DNA of 64,000 bases from positions 12,539,001 to 12,603,000 of the forward strand of contig NC_065573.1 in assembly GCF_937616625.2 (NCBI RefSeq), written 5' to 3'. Both the position numbers and the translations under genes were made by a program. Below the pieces are notes generated by a model, which was not told the DNA's origin, ran no database searches, and saw only the letters and a list, made by a program, of their open reading frames with translations. This stretch comes from Mercurialis annua (Eukaryota > Streptophyta > Magnoliopsida > Malpighiales > Euphorbiaceae). Below are positions 1-10,900 of this stretch, one piece after another (within the stretch, counting starts at the first letter, position 1; every line of letters starts with the position of its first letter).

Positions 1-495
1 ATAATTAAATTAAATTCTTCTTAATTTAATTTATCGGAAAAACATATTTTGATATGAAGGACTTCTACCTTGTTCCAGAAGTCTGTATGTCGAAAAAGAG
101 GAAGTCAATCAGTAGTGTTGCAGTAGTCGAGTTCTAATGTGTGTGCATCGTTTGTCAAACTGTTTTGTATGTTTTACCTATACTCTGATATGTATGAAAG
201 GTTTTTAAAAATGTGCTTCAAAACCGTTTTCTTTAATATTAAACAGGCTATGCTAGGATGTGAGACATTGCTTTATAAGATCCAGGTTTCTATGTAACGT
301 TTTCATATTTGAATAGACGTTTGTAAGCGTCAAGCTTTGAAAAGATTTTATGAAAACATTTTACGAATATCTATGTGATTGATTGTTTGAAAGATTGTGA
401 AAAATTTATAGCATTTTTAAGGCTTGCTACGGGTTTCAGAACTACCATTCTCATTCCCTAGTGTCGATCTCAGCTCAAGATATCGGGTAGTGACG
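1..495 (+). mobile_element. 3' end of a family B gypsy LTR (window-edge fragment)
   Basis: The stretch ends with the family B signature: a 'cttgctacgggtttc' block near 424, a 'cattccctag' block near 454, then the terminal 'tagtgac' at about 489-495. The same order closes the LTRs at 26,075, 33,275, 14,567 and 42,913. Immediately after it comes 'ttggactaatt', which belongs to the body of a family A LTR, so this LTR was inserted into a family A copy. Its 5' part lies outside the window. No ORF of interest is present. Confidence 0.75.
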
Positions 496-1560
496 TTGGA
501 CTAATTACAATGACTTAAATGTTTATGGGCCACTATGTAGGATTAACTGACTTAATTGTCTGAAACCAAATCATAATGGCCCTAATTTTGACTTTTCAGG
601 GACCAAAACAACCTTTTTGCCATCTTTTTCATGGAACATGCTGATTAATATGGAATTTACAATTAATTAATTAAAAATACAATTCAAACCTAGCCTAGAC
701 ATCAAACACTAACACTAACCCTTATCTACCACCATATATTTAACTTTTGTACACCTTAGAGGGGATGGGACAGGTGATTAATAAGAAACACACACAAATC
801 CTAGTTTTGCACACCTAGGCAAAATTTACAGCCTTTACTCACAATTTCCAGCCACTTTTAGTCAATCAAACCGAGCTTTTTGCTCCAGATTTTCGAGAAC
901 TACTACCCCAACAACAATCTATGTAGGATTTGAGGACCCTATTCAGTTGTTGCCACATATTTATTGTCACAAATGTATGTTATTTTGATTTAGAATCATT
1001 AGGATGCATGATTAATCGTTTTTTGATGTTCTTGAGTAAATTGTCATGATTGCATGATTTTCATTATTTTCACCTCTAGATCTATACTTAGGATCTTTTA
1101 ATTGCTGTTAAACATAGTTTTTTGGAATATTTAAATTTCTAATCACTTATTTATGCGTTTTTGTATAATCTGGCACGTTTTTTATAAATCTGAACTCAGG
1201 CGAACCCCCAAAGTTCTGACGGCTCCGCGATTGTAAGTTGGCGCTGCCGCCAATCAAGTTACCGCTAGACATTCCAGAATAAGGTTTAAAAGTATTTCTA
1301 ACCTTATATGTATATAAACCACCTCTTGGATATGTAAACAATGTTTATTGCTTTAAATGTATGTCTAGCTCCATCATTAGCAAGTTTAATCACATAATCA
1401 CTCTAAATTAATCAAATCACATAGAAATCTTAGGGCTTCCATGAAAAATGTAATTAGTAGTTGTATTGGAATTAAAGATGGTAATTAATAAAATAAATGT
1501 CACTTTTATATCTGGTTCAGGCTTTATGCATATAATTAGAATAAAACCCACATTTATCTG
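496..1560 (+). mobile_element. Family A LTR fragment, oldest copy
   Basis: This stretch follows the family A LTR body: 'ggactaattacaatgactt' near 498 pairs with the copy at 17,020, and the block around 1,262-1,350 (an accumulated 'aaccttatatgtatataa' then 'caatgtttattgcttt') pairs with 5,265-5,320 and 18,480-18,535. It is more diverged from those two copies than they are from each other. It is cut by the family B LTR on the left and by an inverted-repeat element at 1,561. No coding sequence is seen. Confidence 0.65.
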
Positions 1561-1845
1561 TTACATGTAGGTTAATCCCCTTAAAAACCCTCCACCTTTA
1601 ACCCCCAATTCAATTGCACCCCCACCTTGAAAATTCTCCAATTTTACCCAAATTATCACCTTTCATTTTCAATTGCACCCTAAAAGTACTAAATTGACCT
1701 TTTTTCATTTGAAAAAAGTTCAAATTAATACTTTATATTTTAACACATATTCTAAATAGTCCTGAATGTTAAAATTTCAACAATAAAACAATCTTCTTTC
1801 TTCAAAAAAAATTTCAAAATTTAAATAAATTAAATGTTTGAACAA

Positions 1846-2057
1846 TTGTTACTGATTGTATTCAGTTGATTAGCAACATGGATTTTGTTTCCATTGCTTT
1901 TGTAAAACGCTCAGCGAATATGGCGGCTCATTGCTTAGCAAAAGCGGTCAATTGTTTGTCTGTGTGTAGGGAGTGGACTTGTCCTCCCCCGTTCCTTGCT
2001 TGTTCTATCCTTAAAGATCTTTAATAAAGGATAACAATTTTTACTCAAAAAAAAAAG
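1846..2057 (+). mobile_element. 5'-truncated LINE 3' end with RNase H tail, nested in the TIR element
   Basis: Frame +1 from 1,845 is open to a TAA at 2,022-2,024. It reads like the C-terminal part of the RNase H-type domain of plant L1-like LINEs, with the motif VKRSANMAAHCLAKA followed by CREWTCPPPFL. After the stop come about 25 bases of 3' sequence and an A-run at 2,047-2,056. The insertion is bracketed by a 14-base direct repeat, aaatgtttgaacaa, at 1,832-1,845 and 2,058-2,071, which is the target-site duplication expected from target-primed reverse transcription. Everything 5' of the RNase H tail was lost at insertion. Confidence 0.8.
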
Positions 2058-2129
2058 AAATGTTTGAACAAGATATCCATCAATTTTGGAACAAAAATAA
2101 ATAAAAATTTAGCGAAAAACCGGAATTGT

Positions 2130-2250
2130 CTTCAAGGAAGAACAACCCAGATCTGGGTTGTTCACCCAGATCTGGGCTGTTCTTCCTTGGAGAACAGCTC
2201 GGCTGTTCTTCACAAGGAAGAACATCGGTCTGTTCTTCCTTGTGAAGAAC
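2130..2250. repeat. Cluster of overlapping short palindromes
   Basis: The block contains 'cccagatctggg' palindromes and repeated 'ggaagaaca' / 'tgttcttcc' arms, so several alternative hairpins can form within about 120 bases. It lies in the interior of the TIR element, just after the nested LINE. A 95-codon ORF (2,064-2,351) runs across it, but its sequence simply reflects the repeats and I do not call it a gene. Confidence 0.6.
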
Positions 2251-2783
2251 AGATGGAGAGGAGCGCGGGAAATTTTTTTCCAGCGGTCGATTTATGGTGT
2301 TCGGTTTTTTTATTAGCTAGGTTATTTATGGTGGTTGAGTCTTTTTTCTAATAAAAATATAAATTTAAAAATAATATAAATTAAATTAAATTAGTTTTGC
2401 GGAATAAGGGCGGTGAGATATGATTCGATATAAAATTTTAAATTAATTTTATATTTAAAATATTATTTATATATTTTTAAATTATTTAATATTAATTTTA
2501 ATTAATTTATATTTAATGTGTAATTTATTAATTTTTGAATTTTTAGGAAAGATGGTTTTTTTATTTAAATTTTAACTTTAAGTACTATTTAAAATATTTG
2601 TTGATATTTAAAGTATTGATTTGAAATTTTTCTTGTGAAAAGAGGTCAATTTAGTACTTTCAGGGTATAATTGAAAATGAAAGGTGGTAATTTGGGTAAA
2701 ATTGGAGATTTTACAAGGTGAGGGTGCAATTGAATTGGGGGTCAAAGGTGGAGGGTTTTTAAGAGGATTAGCCTTGCATGTAA

Positions 2784-3235
2784 GAAACCCCATCGTTAGA
2801 TGCTTGTTTAGAAGTACTTGTTATTTGTTCACCATGCCAGTCCAGATTGACTCATATGCGAGTTTTAAATGTAATGTATGTTTACATTTTTGCACTTATC
2901 TTTCTAGCTATTTATTTTCCGGTCATTTGCTTTTTAGTAATCTATTATCGAACTTCCTTCTTTGATGAGATGATTATTTCGATTTGGGATATGCCTGATA
3001 AATCGATTAAATCAATAAGCCAAGTATAAGAGTTGGTTGTGTCCATGAACCCGAATTTTTTGGTCTGATGCACAACATCTCACCCATAAGCTCATTAACT
3101 CTTCTGGCAACTCTAGGTGGTGGAGGCTCATCTTCGGTTCGTACGTTCATGGATCGCTGTTGTATAACAAAAATTGAATTATAATCAAGAACGAATGATT
3201 GCTCCACAGACTATGCCTAATGATGATTCCATCTT
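2784..3235 (+). mobile_element. Family A LTR fragment, continuation right of the TIR element
   Basis: The text resumes the family A LTR after the inserted TIR element: 'agattgactcatatgcgag' near 2,843 pairs with about 5,605, and 'ttggtctgatgcac' near 3,059 pairs with about 5,794. It degrades before reaching the primer-site motif, so the LTR end is lost. The stretch from 3,236 to 3,526 is AT-rich and I recognise nothing in it. Confidence 0.55.
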
Positions 3236-3526
3236 GGCTTAGTAGGATTTTATGTTTGAACTTGAAATTGCAAGAATAGTTAAAATGAATAGGACTAGTA
3301 AAGTCTAATAATATTCTGATGCTTAAGCTAGTGATTGGTTGATTAAAATGATATATTTAAAGTTAAGTACAATTTAGGTTTATTGTATATTATATTCGAG
3401 TATATATGTGTCTTGTTTTCGGTATTTGAATTTTTGTATGATTATGCTACTACATATGTGTTTGTCTAGGACTCCTCTATTTTAGAGATAATCTTAGTAG
3501 TTTAACCAAATCTGTATGTTTATGGG

Positions 3527-5955
3527 ATCATATTTGGTATTATTTGGACAGGTAAAAAGTGATAAGGAACTGAAGCGTCCCATGATGATTTCCAAACAAA
3601 TCAGTCCGGGTGACGAGCTTTCGATTTGCTTGCTGGAATCTAATAAGCAGGCGTAATCTGTGCACATCTGCAAACTTGGAGGATTAAAACGCAATTAGGC
3701 ATAAATAGCCCATAAAAATCCAATGAGATTGTCATCTAAGTCTAGAAATTGGACTAATTGCAATGTTTTAAAAGCTTGTGGGTCAATTTGCAAGATTTAC
3801 AGACTGGAATGGACCATGACCAAACCCATAGGACTTTAGTAGCCTTTTTTGAAACTTTTTGGCACCAAAATAGATTTTTAGCACCTTTTTACTTAGCTAG
3901 TAAGTCTAAATCTGAAAATTAGAATTAAAAACCTAATTAATTAAATAAAAGCTAATCCTAAATACATCTAAACTTATCACTTAACAATTCTTTAAACCTA
4001 GTCAAACTCTAAAAGGACAAACCCGTAAATACACTTAAGCAAACCCTAAACCTAATTAAAACGCTATAAATACAGCCTTAAGCCAGTCTGACTATGGGTG
4101 GCACATAAACCCTAGAAAATACTATGTAAAATTCGGCCCCCCATTAGAATAGCAAATCGGAAAATCACAACAAACACACAAATCTCCAGTCCTGAAATAA
4201 TGATATGGTTAACTCTCCAAGAACGCAACATCCACACGGATTCGAAGCTGGATTCCGCATCCACTTCGCCATCAAATGAGTCAAGGATTCAGAACGGTAA
4301 TTCTGAGGACCCTTAATATTTGTTCCTTTATATTTGCCATGAATTTATATGTTATAATTTCCATAATTGTTGTGATTGTGTGCTTTATGATGCATGTTTA
4401 GAATTTTTATTGCTTTTTCCATCAAATCTACCATATTAACTAATTCGATGCTTTCAATAAATTGTTATGCAATTCGATGAAAAAGCATGTTTATTAGCTA
4501 TAATTAATCGTGATTATGCTCAAATCCAGAAACCCAGTTGATTTAAAGCCCTAGGATGCATGTTTCTATGTGATTTTAGCCCTTTTTGCCATGAAAAAGA
4601 CCTAAAAATAATTGCTGCCCAGAAAATATTTTTTGTTTAAATGAGCTTTAAACATTCTGATATTGCTATATTTCGATTCCTTGTTGATTTTATGTTATTT
4701 TGACTACTTTTGCATGAGAAACGGACTTCAAACGAGTGAGAACGAAGCAAAAAACAAATTATGGAACCTACTGTCATCGAACTGCTGCCGTCCCCCAAGA
4801 ATCCGTGGCACTAGCAGTCACACCGGGGCCGTGTTCTTCGTTACAGCCTTCCCAGAATGCCTCCCAGATCTTCCAGACTTCGATCTGAACTTTAAAACGT
4901 TTTTTCGGGCCTATCCGAACCCTGAATCAGGCCCGGTTTGAATCTAGACGTAGATAATTTCATGTATTTTAATATTCTGTATTATAACGGGCCATACCCA
5001 ATGTAAAAAGAACACATAAGTCCAAATATATAACATAGTGTACAAACCGTGCCCACGAGCCTGAGGCTCAGCAAACCAGCAACTTCTAGAGCCGATTTGT
5101 GGCTAAACCAAACTCGGAATCAACTCTGGATCAAACCAGTAGAACTGGATCGACGAGACGCACAACTCTCGTTATCTGACTATGAATCAACTCCGACCAG
5201 ACCGATGGTCAAAACCCACGCGAGTACCAGGCACTCAAAGTCGACAGGTTAAATAGTATTCTTAACCTTGTATGTATATCCAACTGCCCCTGAGCATGCC
5301 AGCAATGTTTATCGCTTTCCAAAAACATTCCAAATCAAATAATGACCGCTTAAAGGACTAATCACCTAAAATTGGTCCATTAATGCAATTTCAGCCCATC
5401 ACCTAGACATCGTAGAACTAATATGAAAATGTTGTAACGGTTGTATATGTTTTTCAAGACTCACTTAATAAAATAAACCAATCAAACGTTTTACATCCAG
5501 TTTAGGCTTTGTGCATGTAATTGATCCAAACCAGCTAGACATATGCTATTTTCTGTGGAACAATCATTCGTTTAGGAGTACCTGCTACTTACCTCAAATG
5601 CAAGTCAAGATCGAGTCATATGCGGGTCAAACATGTTTACACGCTTTCATACATGTTTATTTACAGCTTTCGTATCCTGTGAACCGTATATACTGTTGAG
5701 ATGAGATAAATGCGAATATGTCTAGTAAATAAAGCCGGTAATAGATAAATCAACTACAAGAGTCTCGGGGAGATCCACGAATCCAAGTCTTTGGTCTGAT
5801 GCACGATAATCTTACCAGAGGTGAGTAAGGTTATCTATTCGGTTAAAAGGTATTTCCAAGTTGAACTAGGTGGCGACTCCAATTTTCAAACCATTTCCAG
5901 ATTGAGAAGTTAGCCATAAGCCTTGGGCGAGCGGCCCCTGAACCCTCCGCTCACA
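3527..5955 (+). repeat. Family A 5' LTR
   Basis: From 'ggtaaaaagtgataaggaac' at 3,551 onward it matches 16,840 onward, and matching continues through the 'ccccccattagaatagcaaat' region (4,137 and 17,352; differs by a few bases) to the shared end CCGCTCACA. The first bases are eroded: the expected TGTAGACACC is replaced by a degenerate 'tatttggacag' stretch, so the start is approximate. It keeps about 310 bases (roughly 5,498-5,805) that are missing from the 3' LTR. Confidence 0.7.
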
Positions 5956-5956
5956 G

Positions 5957-5974
5957 TGGCGACTCCACTGGGGA
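5957..5974 (+). other. Primer-binding site, tRNA-Arg type
   Basis: TGGCGACTCCACTGGGGA lies one base after the LTR end. It closely resembles the tRNA-Arg primer site described for Tat/Ogre-type plant gypsy elements, which supports both the LTR boundary and the lineage. The same motif, ending GGGA after one deletion, recurs at 18,862 after the other LTR. Confidence 0.7.
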
Positions 5975-6009
5975 TTAAAATCAACTATTTTTAAAACATA
6001 AACATAAAA

Positions 6010-6282
6010 ATGTTAACAGGATTATTTTCAAACACGGTTGCCATGGACATAAACCGCACGGTTTGCACCTTATCAATCACCGGCTTTATTTTCCAGACAT
6101 ATTCGCACCTGTTGCATTGCATTAGAAATTTCTCTTCTCACCTACTCTTTAAGAGTCCCTATCCAGTCCCGATACTCATAGCCGATGTCACGCTCTGGCC
6201 TTGCACTCCATTCCCCAGACCATCTTATGCGGAGCAGTATCACTCACAGCCCAGTACCTCGGTTGTTTGTACTCGTGATTGA
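6010..6282 (+). other. Leader ORF shared with the second leader copy (90 codons), uncertain
   Basis: The leader just after the primer site contains a 90-codon open frame that ends in the residues VVCTRD. A second copy at 18,914-19,186 is also 90 codons and ends identically, although about 20 residues differ. It resembles no protein family I know. It lies where Tat-type elements can carry an extra 5' ORF, but conservation of a short frame between two copies of a duplicated repeat can be chance. I list it as a possible, not demonstrated, coding region. Confidence 0.25.
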
Positions 6283-7234
6283 AGAGACCTATTAAAGGTA
6301 TTTCTGTTTGTGAGAGCCTTAAACCGGATACTACCAAAACCCTATGACTTTGCCCACATGCATTCAACTTAGACACTACCCTCTCGGATCAACCCAATAT
6401 AATGATTGTACTTGAGGCATGACTGTCAATGTAATGATTCCAAATCTAGTGTTTCAAAAACTACTATTTAAATCTTAGTCTTAGGTCCGGCCTAACAAAT
6501 TTTCTAGTTTCAAAAACCAGATTTTCAAAACTTCTTATTGGCCCAGACCTAAAAGAACAAATTTTATTAAGTGAAACTCCTTCGCTTAGTCAAACCTCAA
6601 ATAACCAGTCTAGTGGAGACTCCTTTCACTAGACACGACCGCAAGGTTAAATCAAATTCCGGATTTCAAAACGGACTTACACGTCCACCCTACATGCTTT
6701 CAACTCCTTCCAGAAAAGGGATAAAAGAGTCATTACATCGACAAATGCCGTCTATTTGCTTTGGAACTGCTAGAAGAGAGCCTTTGCAGGAACTCCGACT
6801 CACGCTTTGCGATGCCAGGGTCCAGACCAGAATTCCTAGGATATAAACCTCACCTAGAACACGTGTGTGGAAGAAATGAGGTTGGAAGCAACAACGTGTC
6901 TGGAAGAAATAAGGTTGGAAGGAACAACATGTCTCTATGATATCAAACTGTTCTATGTGCCAAACTTGCTACGTGCTATGTGTTCAAAACTAACCCTGCG
7001 TTGCATAACATATCATGCATCTCATGCATCCAGAATATAAAAATGTCACATACTAACCCCTTGTGGATGCAACAACATACATGCATCATGCACTAACCCA
7101 TTGTATTGTAGGCATGTTACTGACTGCTCCAGTCAACATCCAGAATGTCAAGCAACCAGCCAACAAATCAGAACGGTCCTACCACGACCCCAACATCGGA
7201 AACCTAGACAGCCGAAGAATTGGAAAACGATTCC

Positions 7235-7565
7235 ACTAATAGATTAGAACGGGGTTTCTATAAGGCGTTAGAACAGGCTTCCGGCCTCCAGAATACAGTT
7301 AGATCAGGCTTCCGGCCTCTGATAGAATCAGATCGGGCATCCGGTCTACTACAGAGTTAGAACAGGCTTCCGGCCTCCTACAGAATTAAAACGGGCTTCC
7401 GGCCTCCTACAGAGTCAGAAGAAGCTTCCGGCCTCCTACAGTTAGAATAGGCTACTGGCCTCCTATAGAATCAGAACAGGCTTCCGGCCGCCTACAGCTA
7501 GAATAAGCTTTCGGCCTCCTACAGAATCAGAACAGGCTTCCGGCCTCCTACAAAGTCAAAACAAT
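7235..7565 (+). repeat. Tandem array, about 30-base unit with 'ggcttccggcctcc'
   Basis: Around ten imperfect copies follow one another, each containing 'aggcttccggcctcctaca' or a near variant and separated by 'gaatcagaac'-type linkers. Unit length varies between about 27 and 32 bases. The array lies in the non-coding internal region of the family A element. It has no open frame of note and is not a CRISPR array: there are no unique spacers and the context is a plant retroelement. Confidence 0.8.
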
Positions 7566-10077
7566 GGAGGTGTCAGATTTTAAGAGCAACCCAACAGGAT
7601 AGGAGAAATCTCGGTAAAGCCAGAGCGAGTAATAGAAGGCTCCACCATCAAAGGAACGCCCATGGACGAAATGCTCATATCTCAGGAAAGCATCCCCAGA
7701 AAATTTGCCCCATATTTTCATGCTATAGACTCAGTGTCCTCCAACGGTATTAAAAGCGAGAAGAATTGGAGCCCCGCATCGAACTCGACATTTGTGACAT
7801 CTCCAACAAGACGGAAACAGGGAATCATCCCTAGTCTCAGGCTCTCGGAGATCTGTTTTCCTAAATAATTTATCTCATTTTTCCAGTTTAATTCATTTTC
7901 CGCATTTGAATATTTTTGAACAATTTTATTTAATGCATTCAAGTTCCAGAGTCACTAATGAAATTTATTCTATACATTTATGTGATGGCTCGATCAACGG
8001 GCATATTTTCTTCAATCAACATATGTGTATGAGTGATAGAATTGAGCTGTATATAAACCAGTATATTCAATGTCCGGTATAAGGAAACGATAAAATCAAA
8101 GTCTGTAATTCTGTTTCAATGGGTTCTACCCTTGAAAGGTGAGGGGGTAATAGCCTGTCGAGAGATAATCCACAAGAACCTATTGGCCAAAAAATAGGGA
8201 AAAAGCAAAAGGCGGCTCTCGAATTTAAATCTAAAATCAAAATCAAATAAAAAAAAAGAAAAGAAAGAAAGAAAATTTTCCTACCAATGGTGTAAAGCAC
8301 CCGAGCGCCCAAAAAAATATAAAAATATTCCTAGGGATTATTGCAAGAGAGAGGAAAAATAGTCAATCATTGACAACAGGGGTATGATCGCTTGAAACAG
8401 AAAATATCTCAAGTAATATACCCGACATTGAATGAGCTACTAATATGGATCTTTTATCACGCATGCACGGTGATTATTGATCAGCATATGTACTTAGAAA
8501 GAAAGGACAAATGACCATAAATTCTAAAAGCACAACGTTTGAGACAATGGAACAAAATTCCCATTCGAAAACCTGAACTTCAAAATTTACATACATCTTT
8601 TTCCATATAGAACTATGAATACATATAAATTGTCATAGGAACTACAGATCGGCCCGCACAAAGCCAGACTACAGAGTCCAGAATGGACAATCAAGAGCAA
8701 GACTCTTCATTGAACCATCCAGTCCCCTACCGAAAAACTGAATGCTTCAATGAGGGGGCAATACCGAGTCTACAACAGACTAGCTCAGGAAAATGAAAAA
8801 TAGGGCCAATTTTCACAAATTTAGACGTCCCGAGCAGGCCCAAAAGCTTTCACAAGCAGGATACACCTCAAGAATCACAAGCTACAAGTCTCTGCAACCC
8901 GGAACAAGCACTATGCATCTACTATCCTGAGATAGAAATTCGGATAACAGGGGGCATCGAAACTTTCATTAATGTTTCAGGCCTCATAATTAACTTAGGC
9001 GCTACGCCACAATCGTCCTATGAAGGCCCCCCAGACCAGAATTCAAAGTTTTATACTACCAAAAAGACGCAGACATACAACACGCCTCTACTACCCGGAG
9101 AAGGAAATCCAGATGACAGCGAACGCTAGAGTCCTCCCAATAGGCTTCATGCAGACATGCCCTCGCTATCCTAAGACGGAATGCCAGAATCTCAAGGGGG
9201 CATCAGAACCCTAATCCCAGATGACATTTGAAATCATAGTCTTCATCCCATAATAGAGAGGTATCAAAGTCCTCACAACAAGCACCAAGCTTTCCACTAT
9301 GGAACAGGCAACGTGGCCCTATTATCAGAAGTAGCCAGAAACGAGACGGGCTTCTAGCGCCTTACTCCAAAAGTATGCAGAAAAGGCGTCGGGCCTTCCT
9401 CGAAGAGATAAGACGGGTTTCCAACCTCTTACCTAGAAATTCCCGGACCAGAAAATTGAATGCTCCGATGAGGGGCAACACAGAGTACAGTGCAAGCACA
9501 AGAGCTCACTCCACCATGAAAGTGGAAAATAGGGCAGAGTTTTGCGAAATTGGGCTCCATAAATGCAAGAAACAAATAGCTGACAGGCCGCTACCTTTAA
9601 AAATGAACGCTAGAGCCACAAGAATCAACAGGCGCCAGGCCCACATCCTCAAGATATACTTAGAATAGGCACCACGCCTACGACACCCGAAGACGAAGCC
9701 CAGCAAACATGGGCCACCACAACCCTCACAATAGGTGACAAACCCCTACCTCCAAGAGATTTACAAAATAGGCGACATGCCTCCGATACCTAAAGACGAA
9801 AATCTGATTGTAGGGGGCATTAAAGTCCTCAAATATAGAAGCAGAAGAATCCCTCACCCAGAGATTGGGGGGATGTAAAGTTCCTATATGTCCAGAAGAC
9901 CGGGGATTTAAGGTCCCCATTATCCAGAAACCACAGGCACTATCCTTACATCACCCAGAAACCACAAGCGCTAGCACTACATCGCCCAGAAGACTGGGGA
10001 TGTAAGGTCCCCATTTCTCCAGAAACTCCTTGCTCCAAGCTTCCACCTACAGGCACCAGCCTCGCAATAATCAAAAC
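7566..10077 (+). other. Internal non-coding region of the family A element
   Basis: About 2.5 kb with no ORF above about 100 codons and no recognisable retroelement domain. It is richer in G and C than the surrounding DNA and contains scattered 'agggggca' motifs (for example near 8,750 and 9,810) resembling the polypurine tract and its neighbour at the 3' end of the element. This suggests expansion from repeated units, later blurred by mutation. Short ORFs here are consistent with chance. Confidence 0.5.
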
Positions 10078-10515
10078 CGAGGACATCAGGTCTCCACGAG
10101 TAGAAGAACTGGGGGCATTAGACCTCCACTAGCATAAGAACCGGGAGCATCAGGTCTCCACCAGCAGTAGAAAAAGGGGCATCAGGTCTCCACTAGTAGA
10201 AGAACCGGGGGCATCAGGTCTCCATCAGCAGAAGAATCGGGGCGTCGGGTCTCCACCAGCAGAAGAATTGAGGGCATCAGGTCTCCGTCAGCAGAAGAAC
10301 CGGGGGCACCAGGTCCCCTCTAGTAAAAGAACTGAGGGCATCAGGCCTCCATCAGTAGAAGAACCAAGGGCATCAGGTATCCACCAGTTAGAGAACCAGC
10401 AACATCAGGTCTCCGACAGCCAGCGAATAAGGGGCATCAGGTCTCCAGCGGTAGAAGAACCGGGGGCATCAGGTCTCCAATATGTTAGAGAACTGTAGGC
10501 ATCTGGTGTCCACCA
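10078..10515 (+). repeat. Tandem array, about 31-base unit with 'gggcatcaggtctcc'
   Basis: About 13-14 imperfect units, each with 'gggggcatcaggtctccac' or a close variant followed by 'cagcagaagaacc'. A 76-codon frame (10,268-10,498) runs along it and is itself repetitive, so it is an artefact of the array. The array sits between the non-coding block and the distal end of the antisense PMD gene. Confidence 0.8.
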
Positions 10516-10689
10516 GCCAGAAACCAGAAGCAGAGACGCTAGAAGAGCTAAAAAAAATATAGCAAACAAAACAAAGTTATAAAAATAAGGTGTCCAAAAC
10601 GCCAGATGTATAAAATATTGTGACAACCTACATAGTCATTAATAGCGTTCAAAACGTGACAAATATACAATACAAGCCTAACATCAGAG

Positions 10690-10900
10690 TCCGAATCCTG
10701 CTCCAAGGTCTCTAAGTCTTCATAATGGCTCCCAGAGGACGTATCACCATAATAGCGCCTAGTCTGCGCATCACCAGAAGACAAAATGAAGTCTCCACGA
10801 CCTCCTCGAACGTCAGATCCTCGACTACCACGGGCTCTCCACCCACGATCACTGTCATGAAGTCCACCTCAACCGCCAGGGAACCCGGGGGGGTGTTGCT
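10690..10900 (-). other. Possible last exon of the antisense PMD gene (RGG-rich, acidic tail)
   Basis: On the minus strand one frame reads a glycine/arginine-rich stretch (RGSRGSDVRGGRGD) followed by an acidic tail (YEDLETLEQDSDSD), with one in-frame stop upstream. Composition and strand fit a C-terminal tail of the PMD gene ending nearby: a potential donor GTATAGG overlaps the stop of the preceding exon at about 11,264. The splice link is inferred, and it may equally be unrelated low-complexity sequence. Confidence 0.3.

Larger units (their letters stand above)
1561..2783. mobile_element. Terminal-inverted-repeat (foldback-like) DNA transposon, non-autonomous
   Basis: About 220 bases at the left end (1,561-1,780) recur in reverse complement at the right end (about 2,570-2,783). 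Both begin TTACATG, continue with a TAATCC block and 'ttaaaaaccctccacctt', and share long stretches such as 'ccaattttacccaaatta'. The interior is AT-rich and has no transposase. The related family A LTR near 5,550 lacks this block, which supports an insertion. I could not define a clear target-site duplication. The interior carries a nested LINE fragment and a cluster of short hairpins. The superfamily is unresolved; long inverted repeats would fit a Mutator-like or foldback element. Confidence 0.75.

Noticed and set aside
7235..7565. Regular repeats resembling a CRISPR array
   Set aside because: The copies are adjacent and imperfect with no unique equal-length spacers, there are no cas genes, and the context is a plant LTR element.
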